Assembly (NCBI RefSeq): GCF_001468065.1
Contig: NZ_LNYZ01000013.1
Location: 113,440-177,439 of the forward strand
Length of the DNA stretch: 64,000 bases
Direction: 5' to 3'
Source: Legionella steigerwaltii
Lineage (GTDB): Bacteria; Pseudomonadota; Gammaproteobacteria; Legionellales; Legionellaceae
This document shows, piece by piece, positions 19,543 to 27,533 of the stretch. A program made the translations under genes and the position numbers. The notes beneath the pieces were generated by a model that saw only the letters and a list, made by a program, of their open reading frames with translations, was not told the DNA's origin and made no database searches. Numbering within the stretch: the stretch's first letter is position 1; every line of letters starts with the position of its first letter.

Positions 19543-19677
19543 AAAATCTTGGCGAACGGTCGAATTTGAGCATAGGTTGAACGAAAATCGCTACGAAAAA
19601 GCGGAGCATAGATGGCTATGTGAGCATTTTTCGTAGCGATTTTCGTTCAAGATATGCCAAATACGGACGTTCCTTGA
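19543..19677. repeat. palindromic repeat with covarying arms, copy 1
   Basis: Perfect 24-bp arms lie at 19577-19600 and 19627-19650, with imperfect outer arms. TA dinucleotides flank it at 19541-19542 and 19678-19679. The reverse strand carries the core TGCTCACATA...TATGCTCCGCTT, shared with the other two copies (27003, 36181) and with the TA-flanked family. It sits between the convergent proA and hydrolase genes. Confidence 0.65.
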
Positions 19678-19691
19678 TACAGAGTGACTAT

Positions 19692-20531
19692 CTACTGGTT
19701 AATAAAGTCAGCTAGAAGTTTACTTATAATTTCTGGCTGTTCCATATGAATGTGGTGTCCTCCATCCATTTTTTTAAGCGTGAGTTTTTCTACTGCTTTA
19801 ATACGGTTATCAATGATTTCAGTATCAAAAGCAAATCCTCTGCTGGATAAAAGTAAATAAGTTTTTGCAGTAATTTCTTGCAAACAAGAAAGTATTTGGG
19901 TTTCTGTCATACGCAAAGGTGAGCGTTCCAGCAAACGTTGATCATGCCGCCAGTAAAATTTCCCTTTTTTTTCAATCAAACTACGTTCACAAAGAATTTT
20001 TGCTATGTCTAAAGAGACATATCCTTTAAATGCACGTGCAAGCGCTGCACTATCTATATGGTCATAACCCTTAGAGTCTTTGCCTTTTTGTGCAAGGAAA
20101 TGTGCATATTCTCTTAATTGCTGGCATGCGGTTTCTGCTGGATTGGAAAATGGTCCTAATCCTTCAATTAAACTTAGGGAGAGAAATCGCTCTGGGACTA
20201 CACCTCCAACCAAACTTGCCAGGCAAGCCCCCATGGAATGTCCTAACAGGTGTACTTTGTCCAGTTTAAGTGCGTTGATTATTTCAATAACAACAAAAAT
20301 GCCATCAAAAAAATGATAGTGGCATCCTTCAGGAAGATGTGACGAGTGACCATGCCCTGGTAGATCAACGGCTACAAAATGAAAATTATTTTCTAAGTAA
20401 GGAGCAAGAGGAGCAAAACTGTTTGCATTATCCAACCAACCATGAAGAGCTAGGATCGTAGGTTTATCTGGGTTTCCCCAAGCCTTGCAGGCTATAGAAA
20501 AGCCTGGAATTGTGAGTGTCAGGGTATTCAT
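19692..20531 (-). CDS. alpha/beta hydrolase
   Basis: The 279-residue protein has LALHGWLDNANSF (oxyanion region) and the nucleophile elbow GHSMG near residue 97. A C-terminal GGHHIHMEQPE holds the catalytic His. There is no signal peptide, so it is cytoplasmic. It resembles the MEST/epoxide-hydrolase-like esterases; the substrate is unknown. Confidence 0.87.
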   Translation of the reverse strand: MNTLTLTIPGFSIACKAWGNPDKPTILALHGWLDNANSFAPLAPYLENNFHFVAVDLPGHGHSSHLPEGCHYHFFDGIFVVIEIINALKLDKVHLLGHSMGACLASLVGGVVPERFLSLSLIEGLGPFSNPAETACQQLREYAHFLAQKGKDSKGYDHIDSAALARAFKGYVSLDIAKILCERSLIEKKGKFYWRHDQRLLERSPLRMTETQILSCLQEITAKTYLLLSSRGFAFDTEIIDNRIKAVEKLTLKKMDGGHHIHMEQPEIISKLLADFINQ

Positions 20532-20756
20532 TTTATTTACTATTTTTTTAATTTTTATTAGTAATCATTATATCTCTACTACAAACAGGAAGGCTATAAT
20601 TCATTATAGAATAGAATTTTTACCTCATCTGTTTCAACAAGTACAATGATTATGTTCTTAATCTTTGGAAGTTACGGAATCCTGGATAGATATGCAGTAC
20701 AATTTTTTTATGCATTTGGTGTTATGCTTAATGCAGGAACTTGAAAAGAGTGAACT

Positions 20757-21512
20757 ATGCAAAAAGAGGCACGTAGCGTTTCATTAATAACGTATAATAT
20801 TCATAAAGGATTCGGAGTAGGTGCCGTGCGTTTTTTGCTTCCTAAAATGCGTGAGGCAATTACCAGCTTAAACCCTGATTTTGTTTTTTTACAAGAAGTC
20901 CAGGGTGAGCACACAAAGAGACAAAAACGAATCAATGCTTGGCCTGATTCCCCACAATTTGAGTATATTGCTGAAAACATATGGCCTCACTACGTTTATG
21001 CAAAAAATGCTGTTTATGAATCAGGACATCATGGAAATGCAATTTTAAGCAAATATGCTTTTGATCGATTTGAAAATATTAATCTTGCAAACATTCGTAG
21101 AGCTTCAAGAGGAATATTACACACGCAATTAAAATTGGATAAAGTAACGATTCATTTGTTATGTGTACACCTTGGCCTTTTTAAGGCCGAGCGTATAGTA
21201 CAATGTAACACTTTAATGCAACGCATTAAGGATGTAGTGCCGCAAGATGAACCTTTGTTGATGGCAGGGGACTTCAATGATTGGCGCACGGTTATTTCTC
21301 AACCTCTATCAGAAAACTTAAATATAGAAGAGGCTTTTGTTTCAGTAGAGGGCCAGCATGCCCGTTCTTTCCCTGCAATTAGGCCGGCGCTTTGCGTTGA
21401 TCGGGTCTATTTTCGCGGGATGAAAGTACAAGAAGTGGCTTGTTTGCATGGAAAACCCTGGCGTATGCTTTCTGACCATTTACCACTTTATGCGCGTTTT
21501 GAATTGATTTAA
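20757..21512 (+). CDS. endonuclease/exonuclease/phosphatase family hydrolase
   Basis: The 251-residue EEP-fold protein has metal-binding and catalytic motifs TYNIHKG, FLQEVQG, GDFNDW and SDHLPLYA. It resembles YbhP, often encoded beside cardiolipin synthase in other bacteria; that partner is absent here. There is no signal peptide. The substrate could be nucleic acid or a phosphodiester. Confidence 0.85.
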   Translation: MQKEARSVSLITYNIHKGFGVGAVRFLLPKMREAITSLNPDFVFLQEVQGEHTKRQKRINAWPDSPQFEYIAENIWPHYVYAKNAVYESGHHGNAILSKYAFDRFENINLANIRRASRGILHTQLKLDKVTIHLLCVHLGLFKAERIVQCNTLMQRIKDVVPQDEPLLMAGDFNDWRTVISQPLSENLNIEEAFVSVEGQHARSFPAIRPALCVDRVYFRGMKVQEVACLHGKPWRMLSDHLPLYARFELI

Positions 21513-21540
21513 AAAACTCACTTAGTTTTTGCTATGAATA

Positions 21541-21600
21541 TTGCAGCCAGGATCTAACGATACACTGAAGAAAAGTCCTGGTTGCAAGCAACCACACTAC
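21541..21600. repeat. partial GTAGCC-type palindromic repeat
   Basis: A diverged copy reads as GTAGTGTGGTTGCTTGCAACC on the minus strand. GCAGCCAGGATCT forms its other side. It contains the TAG stop of the adjacent membrane protein gene (21597-21599) and resembles the half copy at 40418. Confidence 0.45.
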
Positions 21601-22718
21601 GTTGCACCAGCCGACAGTGTTCGAACATGCATTAAATGTTGTAAACACCACCGTAGAGCTTGATCTAAAGGTGCATGGAAAATAATGATAAGGGCAAAAA
21701 TGATAAGGATGGAATAGCGATTTAAAAAATAAAGGAAATTTTCAGATTTTTTATCGACTTTTAAAGGATCGGAACCTGAAAGCCAGTTTCGAAGTGCAAC
21801 GCAAACAGGTAAGTAAAGCAAAACAATAATTTCGGCAAAAATACGCGCTTCAAAAAAGTTTCCAACAAGAAGCAAACCTATAAAATAAAAAGCGACTAAA
21901 TAACGTATTGGACGATAGATTTTGGGAATGTAATCATAGAAGGCAAACCAAAATAGCGGCAATCCGGAAAAACAAAAGCAAAACAGGAGTAAATTAAAAT
22001 CAACAAATAACCACTCTAAATTTATCTCAAAATGAGTATTAGAATTATAAATAGTCCACTCTACCAGTGGCCCCGGTATTTTGCCAAGAGTGCTTATAAC
22101 AATTATTCGTGCACTTATATATGCCAACAGAGAGAATAACAGTGGTTTTAGTATTTCTTTGAGTTTTTGCCAATGCAGTAAAGGGATGAGTGATACCAAC
22201 AAAATGCTGCTTTCACGATTAAGTGTCGCTAAAAAGACCAAAGGAACAAAATAAAGCCATCGAGCCTTAAGACACCATAAAAGACCTAGTGCTATAAAAA
22301 AAATAGATGGAGTGTCGGCAGGATAAAAAAAGGTAGCAACTCCTCCTACGGTAAAACGATAATTAATGATTGTGGTTAATGGCAAAAGTAAAATAAATAA
22401 CCAGCTTAGTAGCTGAGATTCTTGTTCATTAAACTCAAATCTTAATAACTTGTATACCCCAACATACATTAGACCAGAAAATAGACATTCTACTAAAAAA
22501 AACCAATTGCCATATTGAATTGGTAAAAATGAAAGTGGGTATACTAATAGTGGAATTAATACCCGTTGTGCGTAGGGAAAGCGTTCCGAGAAATTAATTA
22601 GTTGATCAAAAGTGGCCTCTGTGTAAGGACGAGTTAATGTGTAATGCAAGAAGGCATATCCTAATAATAAAGCAAATGTTATAAAACGGGATTTATAACA
22701 TAGAAAATCCTTATTCAT
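21597..22718 (-). CDS. polytopic inner membrane protein of unknown function
   Basis: The 373 residues contain about nine or ten hydrophobic segments; there is no signature motif that I recognise. A short conserved-looking acidic stretch (TRPYTEATFDQLINFSERFPYAQRVL) follows TM1. In size and topology it recalls GT-C-like membrane proteins, but no catalytic DXD or equivalent is certain. GGAAGG precedes the ATG. The stop lies within a repeat, so the C-terminus may be altered. Confidence 0.7.
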   Translation of the reverse strand: MNKDFLCYKSRFITFALLLGYAFLHYTLTRPYTEATFDQLINFSERFPYAQRVLIPLLVYPLSFLPIQYGNWFFLVECLFSGLMYVGVYKLLRFEFNEQESQLLSWLFILLLPLTTIINYRFTVGGVATFFYPADTPSIFFIALGLLWCLKARWLYFVPLVFLATLNRESSILLVSLIPLLHWQKLKEILKPLLFSLLAYISARIIVISTLGKIPGPLVEWTIYNSNTHFEINLEWLFVDFNLLLFCFCFSGLPLFWFAFYDYIPKIYRPIRYLVAFYFIGLLLVGNFFEARIFAEIIVLLYLPVCVALRNWLSGSDPLKVDKKSENFLYFLNRYSILIIFALIIIFHAPLDQALRWCLQHLMHVRTLSAGAT

Positions 22719-22738
22719 TTTTTATTTCCTTCCTAGAA

Positions 22739-22771
22739 ACCCGGGTGCCGCTGTGCTTCACCCAGGCTACA
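22739..22771. repeat. half copy of the GTAGCC palindromic repeat
   Basis: Only the right half (ACCCGGGTGCCG...CACCCAGGCTACA) is present. It is located just upstream of the membrane protein gene and downstream of the aldolase gene on the minus strand. Confidence 0.6.
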
Positions 22772-22830
22772 GGTATTTATTATTGGGTTGACATTACTCT
22801 GCAGGTAATGGTCTTCTCCTCAAAAGATCA

Positions 22831-23841
22831 TTATTCCATCTTATTATTGTATTCACCAACACAAGCTAGGCTATTCAACCGAGCACGATTCAATAAAGCT
22901 TCTTGTGCTTTAGAGATATTTGCTGTACTACCACCCCAGGCATTTAAACAATCTTCTTGTAATGCTCTTCCGAAAGAGAAACTTAGTAACCATGGTTGAT
23001 GGTCAATGCTATTAATCGCATTTAAGTTTGCTGTAGCTTGTTTTGGTGTTTGGCCACCAGATAGGAAGTTAATGGTTGGTACCGCAGCAGGTACATTATT
23101 ACGGAATACACCAATAGTATAGTCAGCAACTTCATCGGGCTCACTAAAAGGACTATGTGCTTTACCGCTGGTTACCATGCTTGGTTTTAAGATAATATGC
23201 TCTAACTCAACTTGGTGGATAAATAAAGCGTGGAACAACTCATGAAGAACAATTTCACATACTTCTGCACAATGTTCAATGCTGTGATCCCCATCCATAA
23301 GTACTTCAGGCTCAACGATAGGAACAATTCCTGCTTCTTGGCAAGCTGCAGCATAACGGGCTAGATTTTCTGCACCTGTTTTCACTGCGGTTAAACTAGG
23401 GGCAAACTCGGAAATTGAGTAAACGTTGCGCCATTTGGCAAATTTTGCACCCAGCTTTTTAAAATGTTGTAAACGTTCTGCTAGCCCATCTAAACCCTGG
23501 GTTACTTGTTCGTTTTCTGTATTCGCTAAAGGAACTAATCCTTTATCGACTTTAATTCCAGGAATGATACCTTTATCTGCGAATAATTTAACGATAGGAG
23601 TTCCATGTTCATCTGTCTGATTAAAGGTTTCTTCGAATAAAATAACCCCATTGATATATTGTTCCAGATTGGGTGTAGTGGCTAACAGCAATCTATAATC
23701 TCTGCGGTTTTCTTCTGTATTCTCAATACCAATGGAGGTAAAGCGTTTTCCTATAGTTGAATTGCTTTCATCCGCGGCTAAAATTCCTTTACCCTCTTGC
23801 AGGATTAGCTCCATAGTACTGGATAATTCTTCATAACTCAT
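22831..23841 (-). CDS. class I fructose-bisphosphate aldolase
   Basis: The 336-residue protein is of the eukaryote-like class I type: GKGILAADESNSTIGKRF, GIIPGIKVDKGL, EFAPSLTAVKTGAENLARYA. The Schiff-base lysine is Lys219 in IILKPSMVTSG. It interconverts fructose-1,6-bisphosphate with DHAP and glyceraldehyde-3-phosphate without a metal, for glycolysis or gluconeogenesis. A TA-flanked repeat lies immediately upstream and may affect its promoter. Confidence 0.94.
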   Translation of the reverse strand: MSYEELSSTMELILQEGKGILAADESNSTIGKRFTSIGIENTEENRRDYRLLLATTPNLEQYINGVILFEETFNQTDEHGTPIVKLFADKGIIPGIKVDKGLVPLANTENEQVTQGLDGLAERLQHFKKLGAKFAKWRNVYSISEFAPSLTAVKTGAENLARYAAACQEAGIVPIVEPEVLMDGDHSIEHCAEVCEIVLHELFHALFIHQVELEHIILKPSMVTSGKAHSPFSEPDEVADYTIGVFRNNVPAAVPTINFLSGGQTPKQATANLNAINSIDHQPWLLSFSFGRALQEDCLNAWGGSTANISKAQEALLNRARLNSLACVGEYNNKME

Positions 23842-23867
23842 AGTGTATTTGCTCCCGATTGTTATTA

Positions 23868-24009
23868 GGGCTTGTTTACATTTCTACTACTTTGGCCAAA
23901 CTGGCCTGATTTTCTGCGCTCCTATGCTCACATACTCCGTGTATGCTCCGCTTCGGTGCTCGAAAATCAGGCCATTTTGGGCTCAAACTAGCGAAATGTA
24001 AACAGACCC
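23868..24009 (-). mobile_element. TA-flanked MITE-like palindromic repeat, copy B
   Basis: TA at 23866-23867 and 24010-24011 bounds inverted ends GGGCTTGTTTACATTTC and GAAATGTAAACAGACCC. The interior holds GGCCTGATTTTC/GAAAATCAGGCC arms around GCTCACATACTCCGTGTATGC. Its right border supplies the first base of the TAG stop of the flavoprotein gene, read on the minus strand as T-A plus the element's G. Confidence 0.78.
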
Positions 24010-24743
24010 TATCTAGATATATATTTTTCACGAATAATTTGTTGCATGGCAAAACCTTGTTCTTTTAAAGAATTAAACGCTTCGTCGATCATACTGGGGT
24101 TTCCACATAAATAAACAACGTCGCGTTGAGGGTTAAGATTGAGTGTAGGAAAAGCATGTTGTACATAACCACTGTACTCATTTTCATGTAACTCATGCGC
24201 TGGTTGTCTACTTAAATAAGGTTTGAACATGACCTTAGGGTATTTTTGAGAAAAAGCGTGAAACTCATTGCCATAGAGAATTTCTTCTCGTCGTTGCACT
24301 CCTTGCAAAATGACTACTTCCAGTTCAGAATGTTGCTCCATAAGTGTGCCAAGCTTTTGAATCATTGCTCGATAGGGTGTAATCCCTGTACTTGTAGCAA
24401 CTAAGATAAATCGGCCAGGTATTTCATCTTTAATAATTAACCTGCCATATGGACCGCTAATCTGAATGGTATCACCAGGTTTTAAATTATAAAGAAGCTC
24501 AGTTCCTGGTCCATTTTCAAAATAACCTGCCGCGAGTTCAATTTGATTATCTTGTTTGGGTGTATTCGCTATACTATAACTACGTTTTAAGGCTTTACCT
24601 TGATGTTCAAAATGAATAGTAATAAATTGTCCAGGTAAATAATTAAAATGTGGGGATACTTCACAATCAAAAATGAAGTGTTTTACTTTAGGAGAGATCA
24701 TAAAAGACTCTTTTAAAGTGATGGGAAATGTGTTTATTTGCAT
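24009..24743 (-). CDS. ferredoxin-NADP reductase-type FAD/NAD(P)H oxidoreductase
   Basis: The start is taken at the ATG 24743; a TTG four codons upstream is also open. The 244 residues show an FAD domain with RSYSIAN (RxYS) and GPYGRL. The NAD(P) domain has TSTGITPYRAM and the CGNPSMI motif. It is a small soluble Fpr-like flavoprotein that moves electrons between NAD(P)H and a ferredoxin, flavodoxin or oxygenase partner not encoded nearby. The stop codon coincides with the border of a TA-flanked repeat, but the conserved C-terminal core appears complete. Confidence 0.85.
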   Translation of the reverse strand: MQINTFPITLKESFMISPKVKHFIFDCEVSPHFNYLPGQFITIHFEHQGKALKRSYSIANTPKQDNQIELAAGYFENGPGTELLYNLKPGDTIQISGPYGRLIIKDEIPGRFILVATSTGITPYRAMIQKLGTLMEQHSELEVVILQGVQRREEILYGNEFHAFSQKYPKVMFKPYLSRQPAHELHENEYSGYVQHAFPTLNLNPQRDVVYLCGNPSMIDEAFNSLKEQGFAMQQIIREKYISR

Positions 24744-24850
24744 GACTAGTATCAACTTTACTGTAAAAATTTGAGATTATAACTCTTAATCGGGATTAAT
24801 AATAAGCAAAAAATTATGCATTACAAGTTTTAGCGACATATAATTAAATT

Positions 24851-25393
24851 ATGAGCACACCAGATCTTATTAGTATTATAGGCAATCTCAGCCGTTCTTT
24901 ATACCCAGTACAGCATTTAATTACTGGCGGGGCGTATGTTTTAGGTATTTTATTTTTTATGACCGCTATTGCCAAACTCAGAAAAATTGCTGATCACAGA
25001 GCCCAATCTTCATCACAAGAAAAGATGTATACCCCAATGATGTACTTATTAATGGGCGCGGCGCTACTGTATTTACCTTCCGTTTTAGATATGATGGCTA
25101 ATACTACTTTTGGTGTAGGGAATGTTTTAACTTATACATCATACAACCCGTCAAATATATTTAGCTCTATGGGCTTAGTTGTCCGAACCGCCGGGGTATT
25201 ATGGTTTGTACGTGGGAGTGTGTTAGTAGCACAGTCTAGTCAACCAGGAACTCAGCATGGACCTAAAGGTTTGGTATTTATAATCGCTGGCATATTAGCA
25301 ATGAATTTTGATAATACCATCGCCATGTTAAGTTATATGATGACTACTATTAGTAGTTGGACTCTGACAATTACAGCAAGTCAAGGATATTAG
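24851..25393 (+). CDS. dotV: DotE/IcmC-family Dot/Icm secretion protein, probably DotV
   Basis: The 180-residue protein has about four hydrophobic segments (roughly 20-42, 62-82, 108-128, 138-160). The opening IIGNLSRSLYPVQHLITGGAYVLGILFFMTAIAKL resembles IcmC/DotE. That family, with DotV and IcmD/DotP, consists of small inner-membrane components of the type IVB system. No other dot/icm gene is in the window. From memory, L. pneumophila dotV is likewise outside the two main dot/icm clusters and a few genes from proA, which fits. The paralog assignment rests mostly on location. Confidence 0.72.
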   Translation: MSTPDLISIIGNLSRSLYPVQHLITGGAYVLGILFFMTAIAKLRKIADHRAQSSSQEKMYTPMMYLLMGAALLYLPSVLDMMANTTFGVGNVLTYTSYNPSNIFSSMGLVVRTAGVLWFVRGSVLVAQSSQPGTQHGPKGLVFIIAGILAMNFDNTIAMLSYMMTTISSWTLTITASQGY

Positions 25394-25398
25394 TTATC

Positions 25399-25680
25399 CT
25401 AGTCTTCCTCGCCACATATTCTAAGGTTATTTGCTTTGGCAAAATCAATAATCGATTGATACAACAACGGGCTTGACTCTTTCAGTTTAGGATCAAGTAA
25501 AACACATTGGTAACCTTCGCTATTAACGCTTGGCCTTAATAGGGGAGAATAATGGATACGACTGTTTTTAAAGCTTGCCAGAGAACCACTCATTCGTTCT
25601 GCCCAGTCGCTGGGACGAAAGGTTTTTCCTTGGGAAGTTATTCCTTCTATAATAATTGTTTTACTTTCGGGTGTAGCCAT
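25399..25680 (-). CDS. DUF3579 family protein
   Basis: Starting at the ATG 25680 gives 93 residues; a TTG four codons earlier is open. Features such as GITSQGKTFRPSDWAERM, YSPLLRPSVNSEGYQCVLLDP and C-terminal FAKANNLRICGEE match DUF3579, a short cytoplasmic proteobacterial family of unknown function. It is convergent with dotV, with 5 bp between stop codons. Confidence 0.8.
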   Translation of the reverse strand: MATPESKTIIIEGITSQGKTFRPSDWAERMSGSLASFKNSRIHYSPLLRPSVNSEGYQCVLLDPKLKESSPLLYQSIIDFAKANNLRICGEED

Positions 25681-25855
25681 ATCTTTATACAATATAAATA
25701 CAGAGTGCTAAGTATACCATCATATAATGGGTGCTGTACTGAAATTTATTCATTTTGTAAAAATAAATTTGTGTTAAATTTGGTTTTCAAAATTAATTTT
25801 TATCCCTATTATGTCAACATATTCTATTTGGCATTTTTTTTGAAGGTTATTAGGA

Positions 25856-26596
25856 ATGGAAAAAGAAAGTCATTCTGGTATTTATTTGTTGCCTAATTTA
25901 TTTACAACAGCCAGCTTATTTGCAGCATTTTACTCCCTTGTTGCATCCATGAAAGGACAGTTTGAAGCGTCCATCATCGCGATATTTATTGGTATGATTG
26001 CAGATGGGCTAGATGGAAGAATTGCACGTTTAACGCATACGCAGACTGAATTTGGTGCTGAATATGATAGTTTATCCGATATGGTTACATTTGGAGTTGC
26101 CCCCTCATTATTACTCTACAATTTGATGTTGAGCCAATTAGGGAAAGTAGGCTGGTTGGTGGCTTTTGTTTATACAGCGGCAGTTGCTTTACGTTTAGCT
26201 CGCTTTAATACACAGCTTGAAACCGCTGATAAACGATATTTTCAGGGATTACCTTGTCCCCCTTCAGCGGCAGTAATTGCCTCCTTTTCCTGGCTATGCT
26301 ACCAACATGACTGGGAGAATATGTTTGTTACCATACTAGCTGCGATTTTATCATTAATTGCTTCAGGTTTAATGGTTTCTAACTTTCGCTATTACAGTTT
26401 TAAGGAAGTAGATTTTAAGGGAAAAGTTCCATTTCTTTATGTTTTAGTGATGATTATTTTATTTGTAGCTATTGCAGCTAATCCTTCATTGGTTTTATTT
26501 GTTGGTTTTACTATTTATGCTTTGTCTGGATTATTTATGACTTTACTTGCCCTGCAAAAAATGAGAAAGAAAAAATCCAAAGAAATGAAGCAGTAA
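25856..26596 (+). CDS. pssA: CDP-diacylglycerol-serine O-phosphatidyltransferase
   Basis: The 246-residue membrane protein carries the CDP-alcohol phosphotransferase signature (DGLDGRIAR, then G and D residues in FGAEYDSLSD) at about 50-77. About seven hydrophobic segments follow. It makes phosphatidylserine, the precursor of phosphatidylethanolamine, and is of the integral membrane (type II) class. AAGG precedes the ATG. Confidence 0.92.
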   Translation: MEKESHSGIYLLPNLFTTASLFAAFYSLVASMKGQFEASIIAIFIGMIADGLDGRIARLTHTQTEFGAEYDSLSDMVTFGVAPSLLLYNLMLSQLGKVGWLVAFVYTAAVALRLARFNTQLETADKRYFQGLPCPPSAAVIASFSWLCYQHDWENMFVTILAAILSLIASGLMVSNFRYYSFKEVDFKGKVPFLYVLVMIILFVAIAANPSLVLFVGFTIYALSGLFMTLLALQKMRKKKSKEMKQ

Positions 26597-26629
26597 TGAT
26601 TGCTACAAGAGAATTCAATAGATCCTATA

Positions 26630-26672
26630 GGGTTGATTTTCAAAGAGAACAATTGATTTTTGAGCTCAACCC
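26630..26672. terminator. weak hairpin between pssA and HPr
   Basis: GGGTTGA (26630-26636) pairs with TCAACCC (26666-26672), with partial inner pairing. It sits between convergent genes. There is no strong U-tract. Confidence 0.3.
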
Positions 26673-26674
26673 AA

Positions 26675-26944
26675 TTATTCACCTTCACCAAAATAATTAT
26701 TAATTAATTGAGTCAGGGCTTCATTCATTTGCACTTCATCAGGGCCTTCTATTTCCATGATAAGCTCACTACCTTTATTGGCTGCAAGCATCATAACACC
26801 CATAATGCTTTTTCCATTAACGGTTTGTGAATTGCTGGTTACATTAATTTGGCTTTGGAATCTTGCTGCGGTAGAAACAAACTTCGCCGAAGCACGTGCA
26901 TGCAAGCCCAAATTATTAATTATTTTAATTTTAGTTTTAATCAT
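26675..26944 (-). CDS. ptsH: HPr-family phosphocarrier protein
   Basis: The 89 residues include the active site GLHARASAKF with His15. VNGKSIMGVMML contains Ser46 in the context recognised by HPr kinase/phosphorylase in other bacteria. The position two genes after rpoN-hpf corresponds to npr of the nitrogen PTS. However, ptsN and rapZ, normally between, are missing here, and a palindromic repeat occupies the gap. It is likely regulatory rather than sugar transporting. Confidence 0.88.
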   Translation of the reverse strand: MIKTKIKIINNLGLHARASAKFVSTAARFQSQINVTSNSQTVNGKSIMGVMMLAANKGSELIMEIEGPDEVQMNEALTQLINNYFGEGE

Positions 26945-27002
26945 AGCGCGACAAATGTACCACGAGTTAGGTTATAAGTGTAGCTAAGTGCAGCAAAGTC
27001 AC

Positions 27003-27125
27003 TGGAAAGCCATATTTGGCTCATCTTGAACGAAAAGATACGCTGATGAATGCTCACATACTGATGTATGCTGGGCTTTCTCAGCGTATCTTTTCGTCCA
27101 ACCTGAGCTGAAATCTGCTTTCCTC
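27003..27125. repeat. palindromic repeat with covarying arms, copy 2
   Basis: Perfect 17-bp arms at 27030-27046 and 27081-27097 enclose AATGCTCACATACTGATGTATGC. The outer GGAAAGCCATATTTGG pairs with GAAATCTGCTTTCC. It is the same family as 19543-19677 in opposite orientation, with a different arm sequence. It lies between hpf and the HPr gene. Confidence 0.65.
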
Positions 27126-27193
27126 CGTGCCCCCTTAAACGAGTACGTTAGGACTTATTTTGCCGACTTCAAAGCTACGCATGAGATTATTTC

Positions 27194-27484
27194 TTAATCA
27201 TGATGTTGATTTTTTTCTTTATGTTTACTTAGTTGACGTTCTAATTTATCAATCAAAGTATCGATTGCAGCATATAAATCTTCAGATTCTGAGCTTGCAT
27301 GCAGCTCACCTTTAGTTACATGCACTGTGGCTTCAGCAATTTGACGTAATTTTTCTACATTCAATACTACATTGATGGATTTGATGTGATCAAAGTGACG
27401 CTCTAGCTTATCGAATTTTTCTTCGGTAAAAGCTCTTAGTGCAGGAGTAACATCAATATGATGTCCAGTGATGTTAATTTGCAT
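27194..27484 (-). CDS. hpf: ribosome hibernation promoting factor (short HPF/RaiA)
   Basis: The 96-residue short form starts MQINITGHHIDVTPALRAFTEEKFDKLERHF. It has the basic helix and the DLYAAIDTLIDKLERQL helix typical of HPF/YfiA. It binds the 30S decoding region and inactivates ribosomes in stationary phase. It follows rpoN by 49 bp, the conserved gammaproteobacterial order. Confidence 0.94.
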   Translation of the reverse strand: MQINITGHHIDVTPALRAFTEEKFDKLERHFDHIKSINVVLNVEKLRQIAEATVHVTKGELHASSESEDLYAAIDTLIDKLERQLSKHKEKNQHHD

Positions 27485-27533
27485 AAAAATCTCCTAGTTA
27501 CATAGAACCATGATGAAAAATCATGATCCTTAA

